A DNA stretch of 64,000 nucleotides from Eustoma russellianum (taxonomy: Eukaryota > Streptophyta > Magnoliopsida > Gentianales > Gentianaceae), in the NCBI GenBank assembly GCA_036186865.1, contig AP025045.1, positions 14,929,081 to 14,993,080 of the forward strand, read 5' to 3'. The position numbers and the translations under genes are program-made. The notes below the pieces were generated by a model. The model did no database searches. It was given only the letters and a program-made list of their open reading frames with translations, and was not told where the DNA came from. This document shows, piece after piece, positions 10,256 through 21,710 of the stretch. Numbering within the stretch: the stretch's first letter is position 1; each line of letters starts with the position of its first letter.

Positions 10256-11994
10256 CTCCGTTTTTATGACATGTTATTTTTTGGGACCAAAATGATGTTT
10301 TGACATGACACGACAGCATGCATTGCATATTGCATAACTCATGAACACGCTGACATGTTGTATGTTACAGTTAAGGACTTAATAAGATAATAGTGGATAG
10401 CGTTACCTAGAATTATGCTTAGGCTATATCGTCAAGTGATCTCAGGACTTAAGACAGGTATGGATTATTATTTAAGGTTTTCATGTTATTACATTCATGT
10501 TATAATTCTTTATGTATATCATGGTAGTTTATTGTATTCTTGCTGAGTGATTTTTATCACTCACACTTTTATTTTTTCCCAGAGCCAGATAATGCCAAGA
10601 TAGAATGGATCGAGGATGAGCCGATGGTACCTTATCCATAGGCGAGGAATATGAAGGGAGCTAAGCTTAAGGACTTTTGTGCAGCCAAGATGTTTGTAAT
10701 ATGAACAATGTTTGAACTCTCTGAATTTCAGTTATGTTATTTTGTGGGATAACTGCTTTTGGGAACTTAGTTATTTCGTAATGCATGTTTAATTTGAAAA
10801 GTTTTAATTCTGCCTAAATTTTACTACCATGTTAAATGTTAGCATGGGAGTCCATGACTTATGTTATGGATTTTCGCATGTTATGCATGACGCTTTGTAC
10901 TCTCCTTAGTGAAGTACGGCGGGTGCACCGTATCCGGACGAGGCCCGGGTGCGGGGCGCTACAGTAAAAATCTGAGAATATCACTCAAAACATGTGCCAA
11001 AATAGTAGTAAACATCTTACCAAATATCATACAATTAATCCCAACTAATTTGGGAAGAAAATTGGTCTCCATTATGACCCAAAAAATCGGCCATTCATTT
11101 GTGTCACATGCTGAAATTTTCAGCATGTGCTAAATCATTTCAAGACTTTAAAATGTTTCCATATTACTACACATTAATCCCTTGAATATTGAGAAGCAAA
11201 TTAATCACAATTAAGAGCCAAAATTCGGCCACCTTGATGTCTCACATGCTGCATTTTGAGCATGTGTTACATTTGTAACATAGTTTGAAATATTACCTGG
11301 TGTAGCTTCCTCCACTAAGTCACTAACCTTGTGTAGTCCATTCTTCACCAATCAAGATGCCAGCTAAGCTCCACATAAGCTTCACTAAGGTTGAGTAGGC
11401 GTGTGATATAGGCTTGAACATGTGTTGAATCTATTTTAATAAACTTTGTAAAATAGTGCATAATAATTATACACATGTGGTATATTCCAATCAGCCCTAA
11501 TTTGAATATTCTAGAACACTTTATTATGTATTGAATATGTAAAAAGTGTCTAGATACATGTTACATGTCATGCCAAAAACGTTCCATGTGGTGTGTTCAT
11601 AGAAAACCGATTTTTCGACTTTTGTCAATTACGCTATTTTTCTCTGATTAAATTCCAACTTTTTGCACATGTTATATATATATATATTATGTCGCAGATA
11701 ATATACAAAAAATAACTTTAATATTCATCTCTAGTGTCTGATCAAAGTGGCGCCTACATGTGCTCAAAATATGAATTTGGAATCTCCACAATTTGGCCTT
11801 AATTGGGGTGATTTATGTGTGCCAACATGGAATGATTTTATGGCTGAGAGTATCATTTAATCCACGAAATTTGTGGCCATTTTTGAAGTGTAGAGACTGG
11901 CCATCTATATATGGCAAGTACGTGACACGTTAACGAAGTTTCGGTAGTCACCCGATACGACAATTTTGTAGAGGCTGGCCATCTATATATGGCA

Positions 11995-12477
11995 TTGTCA
12001 CATTGGTTGCGCAGAAATTGCTACTGTTCTGATGTAGTTGCCGAATTGTTGAAGACGAGAATAGCACAGTAAGACCCATGTTGAGATGTACCTCAGGAAA
12101 AAGCAATGAAGCAGTTATCACCATGGCAATGAAGGAATAAATGAGTACATAAGTATCAAACAAACGCGTGCCCCAGTCGCCCTGGCTGAAGTCAGGCCAG
12201 GGCGACGATCGCTTAAGATTGTTCCCAAATGACACCTTCCGGTTATACTGGCCTGGGACTTTGGTTTTTATGAATATCCTCATCAACGAAGTGATCATTG
12301 TTGGCAATCATAACAAAAGAAACACAAGTATCAGACAAAGAGATTTATAGCATAATAGAATGTGGAGCAGCACGGCTATAACGAAATAACATATAGTAGG
12401 AAAACGCACCAGCATTGCTGCGTGCAGTAACACAAGCAACGACAAGGGGTTAAAGCCATTGTAGCATGCAGCGTGTG
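11995..12477 (-). other. LINE 3' untranslated region
   Basis: Sequence downstream (minus sense) of the RNase H stop, of the length seen in other LINE remnants here. Short ORFs on both strands have no family features. No poly(A) or polyadenylation signal is evident at the left end. Confidence 0.5.
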
Positions 12478-13062
12478 TCAATAACGAAGGGCCGGTAGCT
12501 GAAGATCCATGAGTAAAGCACCAAGTACTTCACTGGGAAGTGATTGATTGGATACGTAAGAACGTAGGCCAGCTGTTCTAAAACCATATCGAGCTAATCT
12601 GTGTGCTGCAGAGTTCGCTTCACGTGGACAGTATTGTAGGGTTGTATGGTTGAGAATGAGAAAAAGTTTAGCATGCAAGATATCCGTAGCGAAGAAGCCC
12701 GTCATTGTCCGAGTTTCCGCCAGCAACGATACCATCATTTGGTAGTCAGTTTCTACAATAATGCTGTCATACCACTGTGAGTAGTAAATCAACGCGTATG
12801 TCATGGTTTGCAGTTATGCTCGAAGTGGAGTCATCAGAGGTAGAGCAAAGCAAATTGCATAGATGAAGTGACCGTGGGATGAGCGCAAAATCGCTGCGCC
12901 CACTGCCAGTCGCTGTCCAACTGAGGCATCTATATTTAATTTTATCTTTTCTGATGGTGGAAGTTGCCAGTGGACTATGGTCAAACTTTTTGAACGGATT
13001 GGTGGCGAATATTTTTGTTGGACTAGATGAGGTAGATTCTGGGCAAACTTCTTCTCATTCAC
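12478..13062 (-). pseudogene. LINE RNase H domain (broken)
   Basis: Minus-strand RNase H in one frame. The N-terminal half shows IKLNIDASVG and GAAILRSSHGHF, the C-terminal half IIVETDYQMMVSLL and CPREANSAAHRLARYG. A TAA at 12814-12816 interrupts it exactly where the family has its catalytic Glu (the residue before LQTMTYAL). It matches the same domain of the LINE at 6195-6743 in layout but is clearly a different copy. Confidence 0.87.
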
Positions 13063-13138
13063 TGAAGCGCACTACGTGTAAATAGCCGTTTTTACCTTGG
13101 TATATATGCGATCGGGGCTGAAAGTCTCATCTCCAAAT

Positions 13139-14285
13139 CTACATGCCGCATATGTCTTCCATATCTCTCAAGTTACTAACGAAGGTACTACTGCTCGTAG
13201 TTGGCCAGCCATTGATGATTTCGAAGAAGTGCTCCACCAACGTAGGAGATGTGCTTTGATTGTACTTGATTGTGGCATTGGACCCAAGAATGTTATCGAC
13301 ATATCCATCCATAGAGGCCGTATTTTTGAACAATGCAGAAAGACATGGTCCTGATGATCGTGTTGTTGTCGACAAAAAATACATTGTGATGGCAGCGAGA
13401 TAAGCCAGCGGCGCAAGTTGTTTACCATCGGCAGGGAGCTGTTCCATAATCGCCATAGAAATATTTTTTTCTCGGGATGTGAAGATTTCCATCAAATGTA
13501 ACAGTATTCCACTTTGCTTGGTTCTTGGGCGGCGATTTGTGAGTAGGCTGAACGTATAGAAAATTGGCCATTTGAATCCGGGATCCAATGGAGCATGTCA
13601 TGTGTTCGAGAAGTATGTAGCTCTATATACGCATTTATTTTACAAATGCGCTTCCATGTAGGTGAGTCAAAAATGTGTGAATAAACGGAGGAGCGTTGGT
13701 CGTACTTGGCTCTGCTGAATTCAAACTATAGGGTGTTTGATTGGAAGTATTTCCACCAAAGTTGGCAATCATATGATTTTTGCATATGTTAAAACTTCAA
13801 CCGCACGACATACTGAGGGCCAAGATTGCCAGTGATGCCTGCATTTCCAAAGAAATACTGCCATTTTGCGACTCAGAATATTTACCACCCCTTTTTGGAG
13901 CTTGGAGCTGGCTATAAGATGAGTTGGGATGGTGATGAGAATATATTTGAGAAGCACTAGACGACCCACCATTGAAAGTAACTTAGTCGACCGTGAAGAC
14001 AGTTTAGCATCGAAGTGATTAAGCAGGGGGGATACAATACCTGGCTTTGTTGACTCCCTTGTACAAATATGAACCTAAATATTTAATGGGCAAAGAGGTT
14101 GAGCGCATACCCATGGCCTGCAGCGCGTTATCGGAAGAGGCACCTTGTCCTAGCATGAGTTGACTTTTGCTGTAATTAACCAGTTGGCCCGACGTCTTCT
14201 GGTATGCGTCCAGAAAGTTTTGAAATCTGGCTAGGTTACGTGCGGTCCCGTTTAAGAAAATTAGGAGATCATCAGCAAACCCCAA
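13139..14285 (-). pseudogene. LINE reverse transcriptase C-terminal part and zf-RVT (broken)
   Basis: From 14285 the minus strand reads GFADDLLIFLNG (RT catalytic FADD), SGQLVNYSKSQ and LPIKYLG, typical of L1-like RT. A further frame (13972-13769) has GRLVLLKYILITIPTHL, the usual region after the RT thumb. Another (about 13430-13168) has CIFCRQQHDHQDHVFLHC, a zf-RVT zinc-binding domain. Several frameshifts and stops separate the pieces, so it cannot encode a working enzyme. Confidence 0.85.
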
Positions 14286-14312
14286 ATGCGAAACTTATTT
14301 CACGCGTCCCGT

Positions 14313-14732
14313 CTAAAAGGCCAACCTCTTGATCAAAATGGAGAACATATGCAAAATGGAGAACGTTATCCAACCTCTTCTTGAGAAGCATCGGATGTAG
14401 TCCTGCTCTTGATCAAAATGGAGAACGATGTGCGTTGCGTCTAAAAGGCCAACCTTTACTGCTCCTTTGAAACCTATTTGATCAATGGCAGCGCGAATCG
14501 TTGCTAATGGTGGCCGCCCATACCAAAAAGTGCCCACCAATGTGAATCGATATGGTGCGACTAATGAGTGAATTTCTTCATCGGTGAAGGTGATCATGGG
14601 GCTGCCCTTATATTTCTGGATATCCTTCGGTTTGATTGGCTCTGCCGCGGATTTGAACAACGAGGCGAAGGATTGCATGAGAGGTGGATGCGGTGCAACG
14701 ATCGCGGCTGATGGCATTGAGGTTGATGACAT
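14313..14732 (-). pseudogene. LINE ORF1 N-terminal region (DUF4283), truncated
   Basis: Nucleic-acid-binding ORF1 protein of plant LINEs. The segment FTLVGTFWYGRPPLATIRAA followed by GLLDATHIVLHFDQEQDYIRC is typical of DUF4283. After RRGWI the frame leaves family sequence and runs into scrambled repeats of itself (14309-14455), where the deletion to the RT begins. The Met at 14732 is the first in frame and plausible. The zinc-knuckle C-terminal half of ORF1 is absent. Confidence 0.82.
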
Positions 14733-14871
14733 TGGGGTGATGGCTGTGCGGATGAAGAAACCGCCATGTGGTTGCGGGAGACTTTCTGTTCTTCAATTTG
14801 TTGCCTTCATGCCTTTTCCAAATATATCTCCATTTAATGAACTACTTAGTTCTTTTAACTAAGTACTTCAC

Positions 14872-14896
14872 TTAATGAACTAGTTTAGTTCATTAA
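14872..14896. repeat. 25-bp palindrome in SIRE-type LTR
   Basis: Arms TTAATGAACTA and its exact complement separated by GTT. The same structure recurs at 32416-32440, 39805-39829 and 56363-56387 (spacer CTT in the last), always near the sense-strand start of the LTR. Confidence 0.9.
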
Positions 14897-15114
14897 TGGT
14901 GGCACCTGAAAATAATTCAAACACAACAAATGTTTGTCATTTGATGTAAGCTTTAAAGCTTCATGGCTTGTTAGTACGACAACATTATATATAAAGTATG
15001 TAAGGCAAGTTTGTCATAAAAACATGTCAAGTCATAAATTGTATCATGCACTTCTTTAGCACAAGTTATTTAAATCATGCATTTTTGTGAATCACTCAAA
15101 CTCTTTTTCTCAAC

Positions 15115-16290
15115 GCATTCTTCTTGAAATTGCCAAGTGTAAAAGGTGTTTAGGTGACCAACCAATGATATAAAGACACTTAATCTTTGATGATGAAGGC
15201 TATGACACATTGGCATTCTCATCTTCAAGGCTCATTTCACAATATAAGTAGGAGGCAAATGAAGAAGAGATCACACTCAATTGAAAGCAAACTTGAAGAT
15301 CATTGTCTTTTTATTCGCTATTCTCTTATTCTTGTTCATACTTTGCGTAGCTAAGGTGTTCCATTGATAGTTGTTGTATAGCGACACCATACACCTCTTG
15401 TTTCATATTTTGTAAGATTTATTAGCCAATTTTATAAGGCTACATCAACAGGTGTTTGAGGTGTTGCAACAAAAGTTGCTTAGAGGTGATTATCCACGTC
15501 TAGAATAGGGTTGGTGTATAACCCAAGCATCAAGCTTGGTTCTTGTTGTATTGGTGATTGTTTCATAGTAAAATCCAAGGAAAGTGTTCCTTGGGACGTG
15601 AGTGGGTCACATTGACCGAACCAGGATAAATTCTTGGTGTTCTTGTCTTGCTTCCACTTTTTTGTATTCTGCCCTTTTTCACTGCAGGTGTTACCCAATT
15701 TCACAAGAACTTGAGAAAATATCAAAATATTTTCAAAATTCATGATTTCTGGTGGAGTTATACTTCAAACTATTAGCTTTCTTTTGCAACAATAATCACT
15801 TGATTTTAGCAAAGGAACATTAGTCTTTCAGTCTTTGAAAAATAAATGCTCCATTCACGCAGCAACCTGACCAGTTTTAAAGAAGAGTGCATTCTGATTT
15901 TATTAAACACTGTTTCAGGTCAGGGCCTTGTGAAAATTTAAACTAGACATCCTAAGGAGTATTTTGGCATAAATATTGATCTTTTTGGCTGAGTAATTAA
16001 AGACATATAAGCTTTCCAAGTTCAGTAACATTCTATCCAAAACTGTCCAAATTGACCATCTGAATCTTTTTATTTGTTTGAAGGGTCAAACGATTTTATT
16101 TTTAGATAAGGTCTTGAAATTAGTTTTTGAAAAATTTCATAATTGTTGGAGTTTTATACTGAAGCTTGTGAATTTTTCAAAAACAGGTACTGAATCAGAG
16201 TAGCTCTCAGAATCTGCTTTGAGGGAAATTTTTTAAAGGGTAGTAGTGTAATTTCCACTAACCACTATCCACCCTCCCTCTAGTGGTGCT
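15115..16290 (+). other. Probable copia LTR / 5' leader, unassigned
   Basis: No coding sequence seen. A segment near 15600-15660 (CATTGACCGAACCAGGATAA, then TTCTTGGTGTTCTTG) resembles the R/U5 region common in plant copia LTRs. The next recognisable sequence downstream is copia gag, so this is probably the LTR and leader of that plus-strand element. LTR boundaries and a primer-binding site could not be fixed. Confidence 0.45.
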
Positions 16291-16879
16291 TCTTGCAGGT
16301 CTTACGGTCCAACAGAGACTACCAATGAATAGATACCCGAGAAAGAAATAAATCCAAGGGACGCAGCAAGTCTCGAAATAGAAGCTAGATGGATGTTGGA
16401 ACTACTGAAAAAAAGCCACTTGAAGTGCGAGTGTAAGGCGCACAAGAGGATGAAGAAAATGGGGGATGTGCCTAGTATGATGAATTGATGACAAAAGAAT
16501 ATTCCGATGATGCCATAGCCCTTTGTATCGATAGCCCATTGAATCATGGTTTTTTTAATCTAGTTTCTGTTAGCCAATTAGATGATGAGGGGTACAAAGT
16601 TAAGTTTGGAGAAGGCTGCTAGAAAGTCACCAAGGGCGGCATAATTATAGCACGAGGACCCAAGATGGGGACACTTTATTTAAACGACCATTGTGCGAAC
16701 CTAATGGTAGCGACAGGGACTGAAACAAGTCCAAATTTGAAACTGGTTTTTGTGAAGGCTGGGACACATGAATGATAAAGCATTGAAAGTGTTGGCTTCC
16801 GAAGGCCTGCTTCCGAGCATGCCGATGGTTGAAACTGGTTTTTGTGAAGATTGCATATTCGATAGACAAAAACAGACGA
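16291..16879 (+). pseudogene. Copia gag zinc knuckle and GAG-preintegrase, 5' half of split element
   Basis: A degenerate CCHC zinc knuckle lies at about 16393-16440 (CWNY, GHLK-like and EC elements; the second Cys is Tyr and an internal stop is present). The protease region is deleted. From about 16565 the GAG-preintegrase segment follows (SVSQLDDEGYKVKFGEG, KVTKGG, then GLLPSMPMVETGFCEDCIF). Stops and frameshifts are frequent. The frame stops at 16879 where element C1 begins and continues at 40048. Confidence 0.8.
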
Positions 16880-19536
16880 TGTAGGATTTGAAAGGTACCA
16901 CTAGAAGGGGGGGTTGAATAGTGGGTGCAGAAAATGTGGTTTTTAAAATTGTTTTAAACCAAAAACCCAACTTCTGAAAACAGTTTCTGTTTTCAGGACC
17001 AGTATTGAAACGTTTTGAAAACTAGGTTTCAAGTCTTTAAAAATTCTGAAATTTGGAGAGAACTTAGCTTCAGATGTTATGAGTATCTCCTAAAAATTTC
17101 AGATTAAAATTCAATCTATAACCCCTTAAAAAATCGTTAGTGGTCAGATTGCGCAAATCTGCCAGAAAGGGTAGTCTGATTTAAAAACTTTATTCCTATT
17201 TAACTGTAACTCCAAATGCTCTGAAATTTTAACGACCAACCCCTTATTAGTTGTAATTAATTGGGTTGAAACAGTTTTGAAAAAGTCTTTTGGAAAATAG
17301 TCAAATACGTTCAAAGTCTCAACCTTTGCAAGCCTGAAAATCAGATTGCACTAGTCTCAAAACTTTAGACTTTTGAATGACTTATCCTTGTCCAAAAAGG
17401 TTGCAACTTGCGCCAAACTAACCTTAAGACAAGTGGCTATGATTCTGGAAATTTTCGTGATTTTTGAAATTCGTTTACTATTTTTACCAATGTGATTAAA
17501 AACGACAAACAGTGTTGAAAATGAAAGTAAGTGCTGAAAGTAAATAACACCAGGAATTTTATATTGGTTCGGTTAAAACAACCTACTCCAGTCTTCGAGG
17601 ACACTTTCCTCGGTTAGAACTAATCCCAGAACACAAAATAGCACTTTACCACAGGGTTGATGGAGTTACACACCAACTCCAACCCTTTACAAACCTTGTA
17701 TGTGAATACAATGATCACGAACACCACCACCTTGCAAGTGCAAGATTGATCACACCTTGATCAATCTTTTACAACAATAAAGATAGTATGTGGTGGTCTA
17801 TATGAAGCCTATTCAAATATATGAATATGAATACAATAGGCTTTTAGAGAGAAGAAAGAGAGAAGTGTAGAGAGAAGAGGCTAGAAAAACGTTTTTGATC
17901 CTTCAATTTGCAAGACTTGTTCTTGTCTTTTGTTTGCTCTCTTCTTTCCTTTTATCACTATATGGCCGCCCCCCTTAGCCTTTTTCTTCCTTGAAAATTA
18001 TCTTCTAAGTCCTTAGAAGAGTGTATTGCATCATTGTGACATGTCCTTGCTTACTTGGCAACTCCTCATTGGATGATCATTAAGCTCTTGCTTACTTGGC
18101 ACTCATTGATTGGATGGAAGTTGTCATCATTTGATGACTAGATAAATCTGAAACTAAACCTCAAAAAGCATGTGTCAATTAGCCATAAACTTATTACCAT
18201 AAATCACATAATCATCTCACATAATTATTAAGACAACTTTCTCCAACTTGCCATGCAAAAATCGGTCATTTACTTCATTCACATGTTGAAATTTCAGCAT
18301 GTGTAACATTTGTATTTTATTCAAAATGTTGCCAAGTTTGCTTTGATTTATTTCTTGAAAATAAAGAAGAAATCAATCATCATTTAATACACAATATTTC
18401 TACCAATTTTGGATTAAATTTAGTCACCAAGTAGTCCATAAAATCGGCCACATTCTTTTCTACACATGCTGAATTTTTCAGCATGTGTGATATTTGAAGA
18501 TATCACATTATTAATTTCATAATATATTCAAAACACTTTCATACTATCTCTCAATTAATCCACATAATTCAAGATAGCAAAATATGGCTCATTTAGTGTA
18601 GAAAATCGACCAGCCATATACTACACATGCTGAATTTTCAGCATGTGTCACAAATGTGACAAGATTTGAAATGTTACCTTTTGTAGTTCCTTTCTTTATG
18701 TCACCAACATTGCATGCTTCATTCTTGGCCAATAAAGATGCCAACAAAGCTCCACATATTCTCCAACATGATGATTTAGGTGTGTGATGAAGATTGTGCA
18801 TGTGCTGAATTTTATTTTTGAAAACTTTGTAAAATAGTGCACATATAATTATACACACATGGTATATTCCAATCAGCCCTTAATTGATTTTTCTAGAACA
18901 CTTTAGAATGTATGAAGTATATAAAAAGTGTCTAGATACATGTTATATGCCATGCCAAAAATGTTCCATGTGTCGTGTACGTAGAAAACCGAATTTTCAA
19001 CGTTTATCATTTACCCGATTTTTCTCTAATTAAATTCCAAATTTTTGCACATGTTATATTTATCATGTTACACATAATATATATAAATTAAACTTTAATA
19101 TTCAGCACTTAGGCTGATCTAAAGTGGCGCCTAACCATGTGACAAAATTGAAATTAGAATTTCCACAATTATGCTTTAATTGAGGGTGATTTGTGTGTGC
19201 CAACATGGAATGATTTTATGGCTGCAAATACCATGTAAGCCACGAAATTTGTGGCCATTTTTGAAGTGTAGGGGCTGGCCATCTATTTATGGCAAGTACG
19301 TGACATGTTGGCGAAGTTTCGGTATTCACTCGATACGACAATTTTCGGTTTGGAACCTTTTAACGTGTCGTAATAAATTTGTCATCACCATGACTTATAT
19401 CATATGATATAAGACCTGAATATACTCATAAATATGAGTTAAGTATAATGGTGTGACGTTAACGTACGTACGTAAAATATATAACGTTTCGGTATTACGT
19501 TGGAATATATGTGTATGTGCCTTTTTCAAAAACAAT

Positions 19537-19577
<41 letters not shown>
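16880..19577 (-). repeat. C1 3' LTR, left part
   Basis: Sense-strand downstream part of the LTR; it ends in the (TA)n tract (from 19540) where gypsy B inserted. It holds three CACATGCTGAA...TTCAGCATGTG palindromes (18280-18303, 18462-18488, 18623-18648), each a short distance after an AATCGGCC/AATCGACC-like block. No coding sequence. Confidence 0.88.
18280..18648. repeat. Three CACATG...CATGTG palindromes in C1 3' LTR
   Basis: Imperfect hairpins of about 25 bp at 18280-18303, 18462-18488 and 18623-18648, 160-180 bp apart. Each holds CACATG and CATGTG, which fit the CANNTG E-box. Equivalent sets are at 11105 and 11243; 38393, 38575 and 38736; 55162 and 55293; 63216 and 63351. Confidence 0.85.
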
Positions 19578-19581
<4 letters not shown>

Positions 19582-21659
19582 GCGCCCCGCCCGAAACCAG
19601 AGTTCCGGTTCAGTGCACCCACCCTACTCTACTCATAGAGTACAAGGCGTCGATACCATACATGTGCATGTCAACATGAATTGTAATCGATATAGCGGAA
19701 GCAACTTGCAATAAGCTCACGACACACATAATATTATTACAAACTGTTCAAATCCACACAACCACAAATACAGTCTCTCACGATAACTTTATTACATCAC
19801 CATAAAATAAAGCTCACACAACAGGTACTTGGCTTCAGCCTACATCTTCGCTCACGGATACTCTATCTGGGGTTCCTCCTCAATGAACACGGCATCAGGG
19901 TCTCTGTTCTCTGAAATGTTAAGAGGCAAGTATGAGCGATAACCACCGTCTTTTAATCGCTCAGCAAGTATTCTTTATAGATACTTCATGTGGATCATAC
20001 ATGGGAAGACAAGTAGTAATAAAGTAACAATATTTATGAAATTACATCTCCAATTACAAATGACAGCATTATATATAAGGATAAAACAGAACATAAAATT
20101 TTACCTCATACCTGAGAGGTCATATCATTCTTCCTCAGCATATCCTTAGTCTACCTTCCGTACTTGATTACTAATCCATCTTATACTAAGGTCATAACTT
20201 GCATTCATCACATCTACGAGTGTGATCTTTCTTAATCGTCTTAAGGCATAATGTTCGTACAAATATTCTAATCCTCACATAAGGGACATGATCATGACGT
20301 GATGCATAAAACATGGCTTTTCATAAAATGACTTTTCGTAAACAGGACTTTTCATAAACATGACATGATTTTCATAACTTGCATAACATGACATTTTCAT
20401 GACATGAAGACATAACATTTTCATCGTTGGCTATAGCACTTTTCATAAGAATAATAACGCACGACATACCGAATGATTTCCCATATAGTACATGTACAAC
20501 ATAACATATGAACATAGGTACATGTGCTAACGGTGACGCATTATGACTGAGATCCCGTGTCCCAGACCCGGTGTTACACTCAGCCATAATGTAAACATGG
20601 GCCCCTGACACCTACCACTCCGGTCCCGATGTCAGGACAGCGCTACAACATAACATAACATAACATGGTCATAACATAACATGGGTCATTGGAATTATTC
20701 GTCTCGTGTTTATTATTCGTATGCATATGAATTTTAAAACATGTGATTCAAAAACAAAACTTTTCCAACTTTGATTTCATGCAACATGAGACTCGGTCGA
20801 TTGAAGGTACTTTGATCATTCTACATTTTATAATATCATCACTTACTTAATTTCCTTCTACTTATCACGACTTAAAGAAAATACCATTTTAATCTCCAAT
20901 TAAATACCATTCGGCTATCACACTAAAACAGCCCTCTTTTTCCATTTTCATCATACAATAATTTGGTAACTTCTATTCCACACATACATTTCATAATTCA
21001 TAGTTCAAATGCCTACATCATGAAAATTTCTAATTACTTTACATTTCATCTAAGATTTCATGACTTACATTTTATCATAACCTATCTATGTTAGTATATA
21101 TATAACATGTAACATATCATGTACGTACATTGTAAAAGTTAGTAGTCTTATACTTACGCACACATAAATGTGAACTATTTATGTTTCTTGCTTTTCATAA
21201 CATAATACATAAATTACATACATAGCCTACTTTCATAACTTAACATTTTTATCATATATACATCTATACTTACAAAAATATGATGGAATTATCATTGTCA
21301 CTAAGGCTTAAAGGCCGAACATATATGTACATAATATATACATATATAAGTCATTTTGTGATATATTATGTAATATCCAAAACTTATTCATTTTCATATC
21401 TTAACATATTCATCATATATACATATGTACTTATAAAAATATGATGAAATCATCTTTGTTACTTCGGCCTAAAGGCCGAACCTATATGTATATAATATAT
21501 ACATATATAAGTCATTTTGTGATATATTATGTAATATCCAAAACTTATTCATTTTCCTATCTTAACATATTCATCATATATACATATATATATTTCTATA
21601 AAATATATTGAAATCACTTGTTGTCAATTAAGGCCTAGTGGCCGAATGTGTATATATAT

Positions 21660-21710
<51 letters not shown>

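Larger units (their letters stand above)
5500..10963 (+). repeat. Gypsy A 3' LTR, interrupted by LINE fragments
   Basis: The LTR begins TGTTGTACCCC after the PPT and appears to end GGTGCGGGGCGCTACA at 10963. That end is the complement of the TGTAGCGCCCCGCCC terminus of LTRs B and D. About 6026-7239 is LINE and (TA)n sequence, leaving roughly 4.2 kb of LTR, which is very long. The 7250-10960 part shares landmarks with LTR B (CCAGACCCGG blocks, stretches rich in CATAAC/GTTATG, an AGAGCCAGATAATGCC-like segment). No coding sequence is visible. Joining the two halves into one LTR is inference from matching termini and orientation. Confidence 0.65.
11995..14767 (-). mobile_element. L1-like LINE, internally deleted, minus strand
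   Basis: On the minus strand the order is ORF1 N-terminal domain (14732-14313), part of the RT, a zf-RVT domain, RNase H and a 3' UTR (12477 to about 11995). Endonuclease and most RT palm sequence are deleted between ORF1 and the FADD motif. It lies within the SIRE-type LTR. A 27-bp near-copy of LTR sequence 11890-11916 sits at its left edge (11968-11994). I see no poly(A) tail. Confidence 0.85.
10964..15114 (-). repeat. SIRE-type copia LTR, partial copy, interrupted by a LINE
   Basis: 10964-11967 matches the LTRs of C1 and C2 (compare 55025 onward), and 14768-15114 matches their sense-strand start. The LINE at 11995-14767 occupies the middle, and about 270 bp of LTR including the (TA)n tract are missing. 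The plus-strand left end is lost where gypsy A ends (GCGCTACA at 10963). The right end reads CTCAACG where the intact copies read CTCAACA or CTCTACA. No internal copia sequence is attached, so this is a solo or truncated LTR. Confidence 0.8.

Noticed and set aside
14584..14862. Plus-strand 92-codon ORF
   Set aside because: Antisense to LINE ORF1 and running into LTR sequence.
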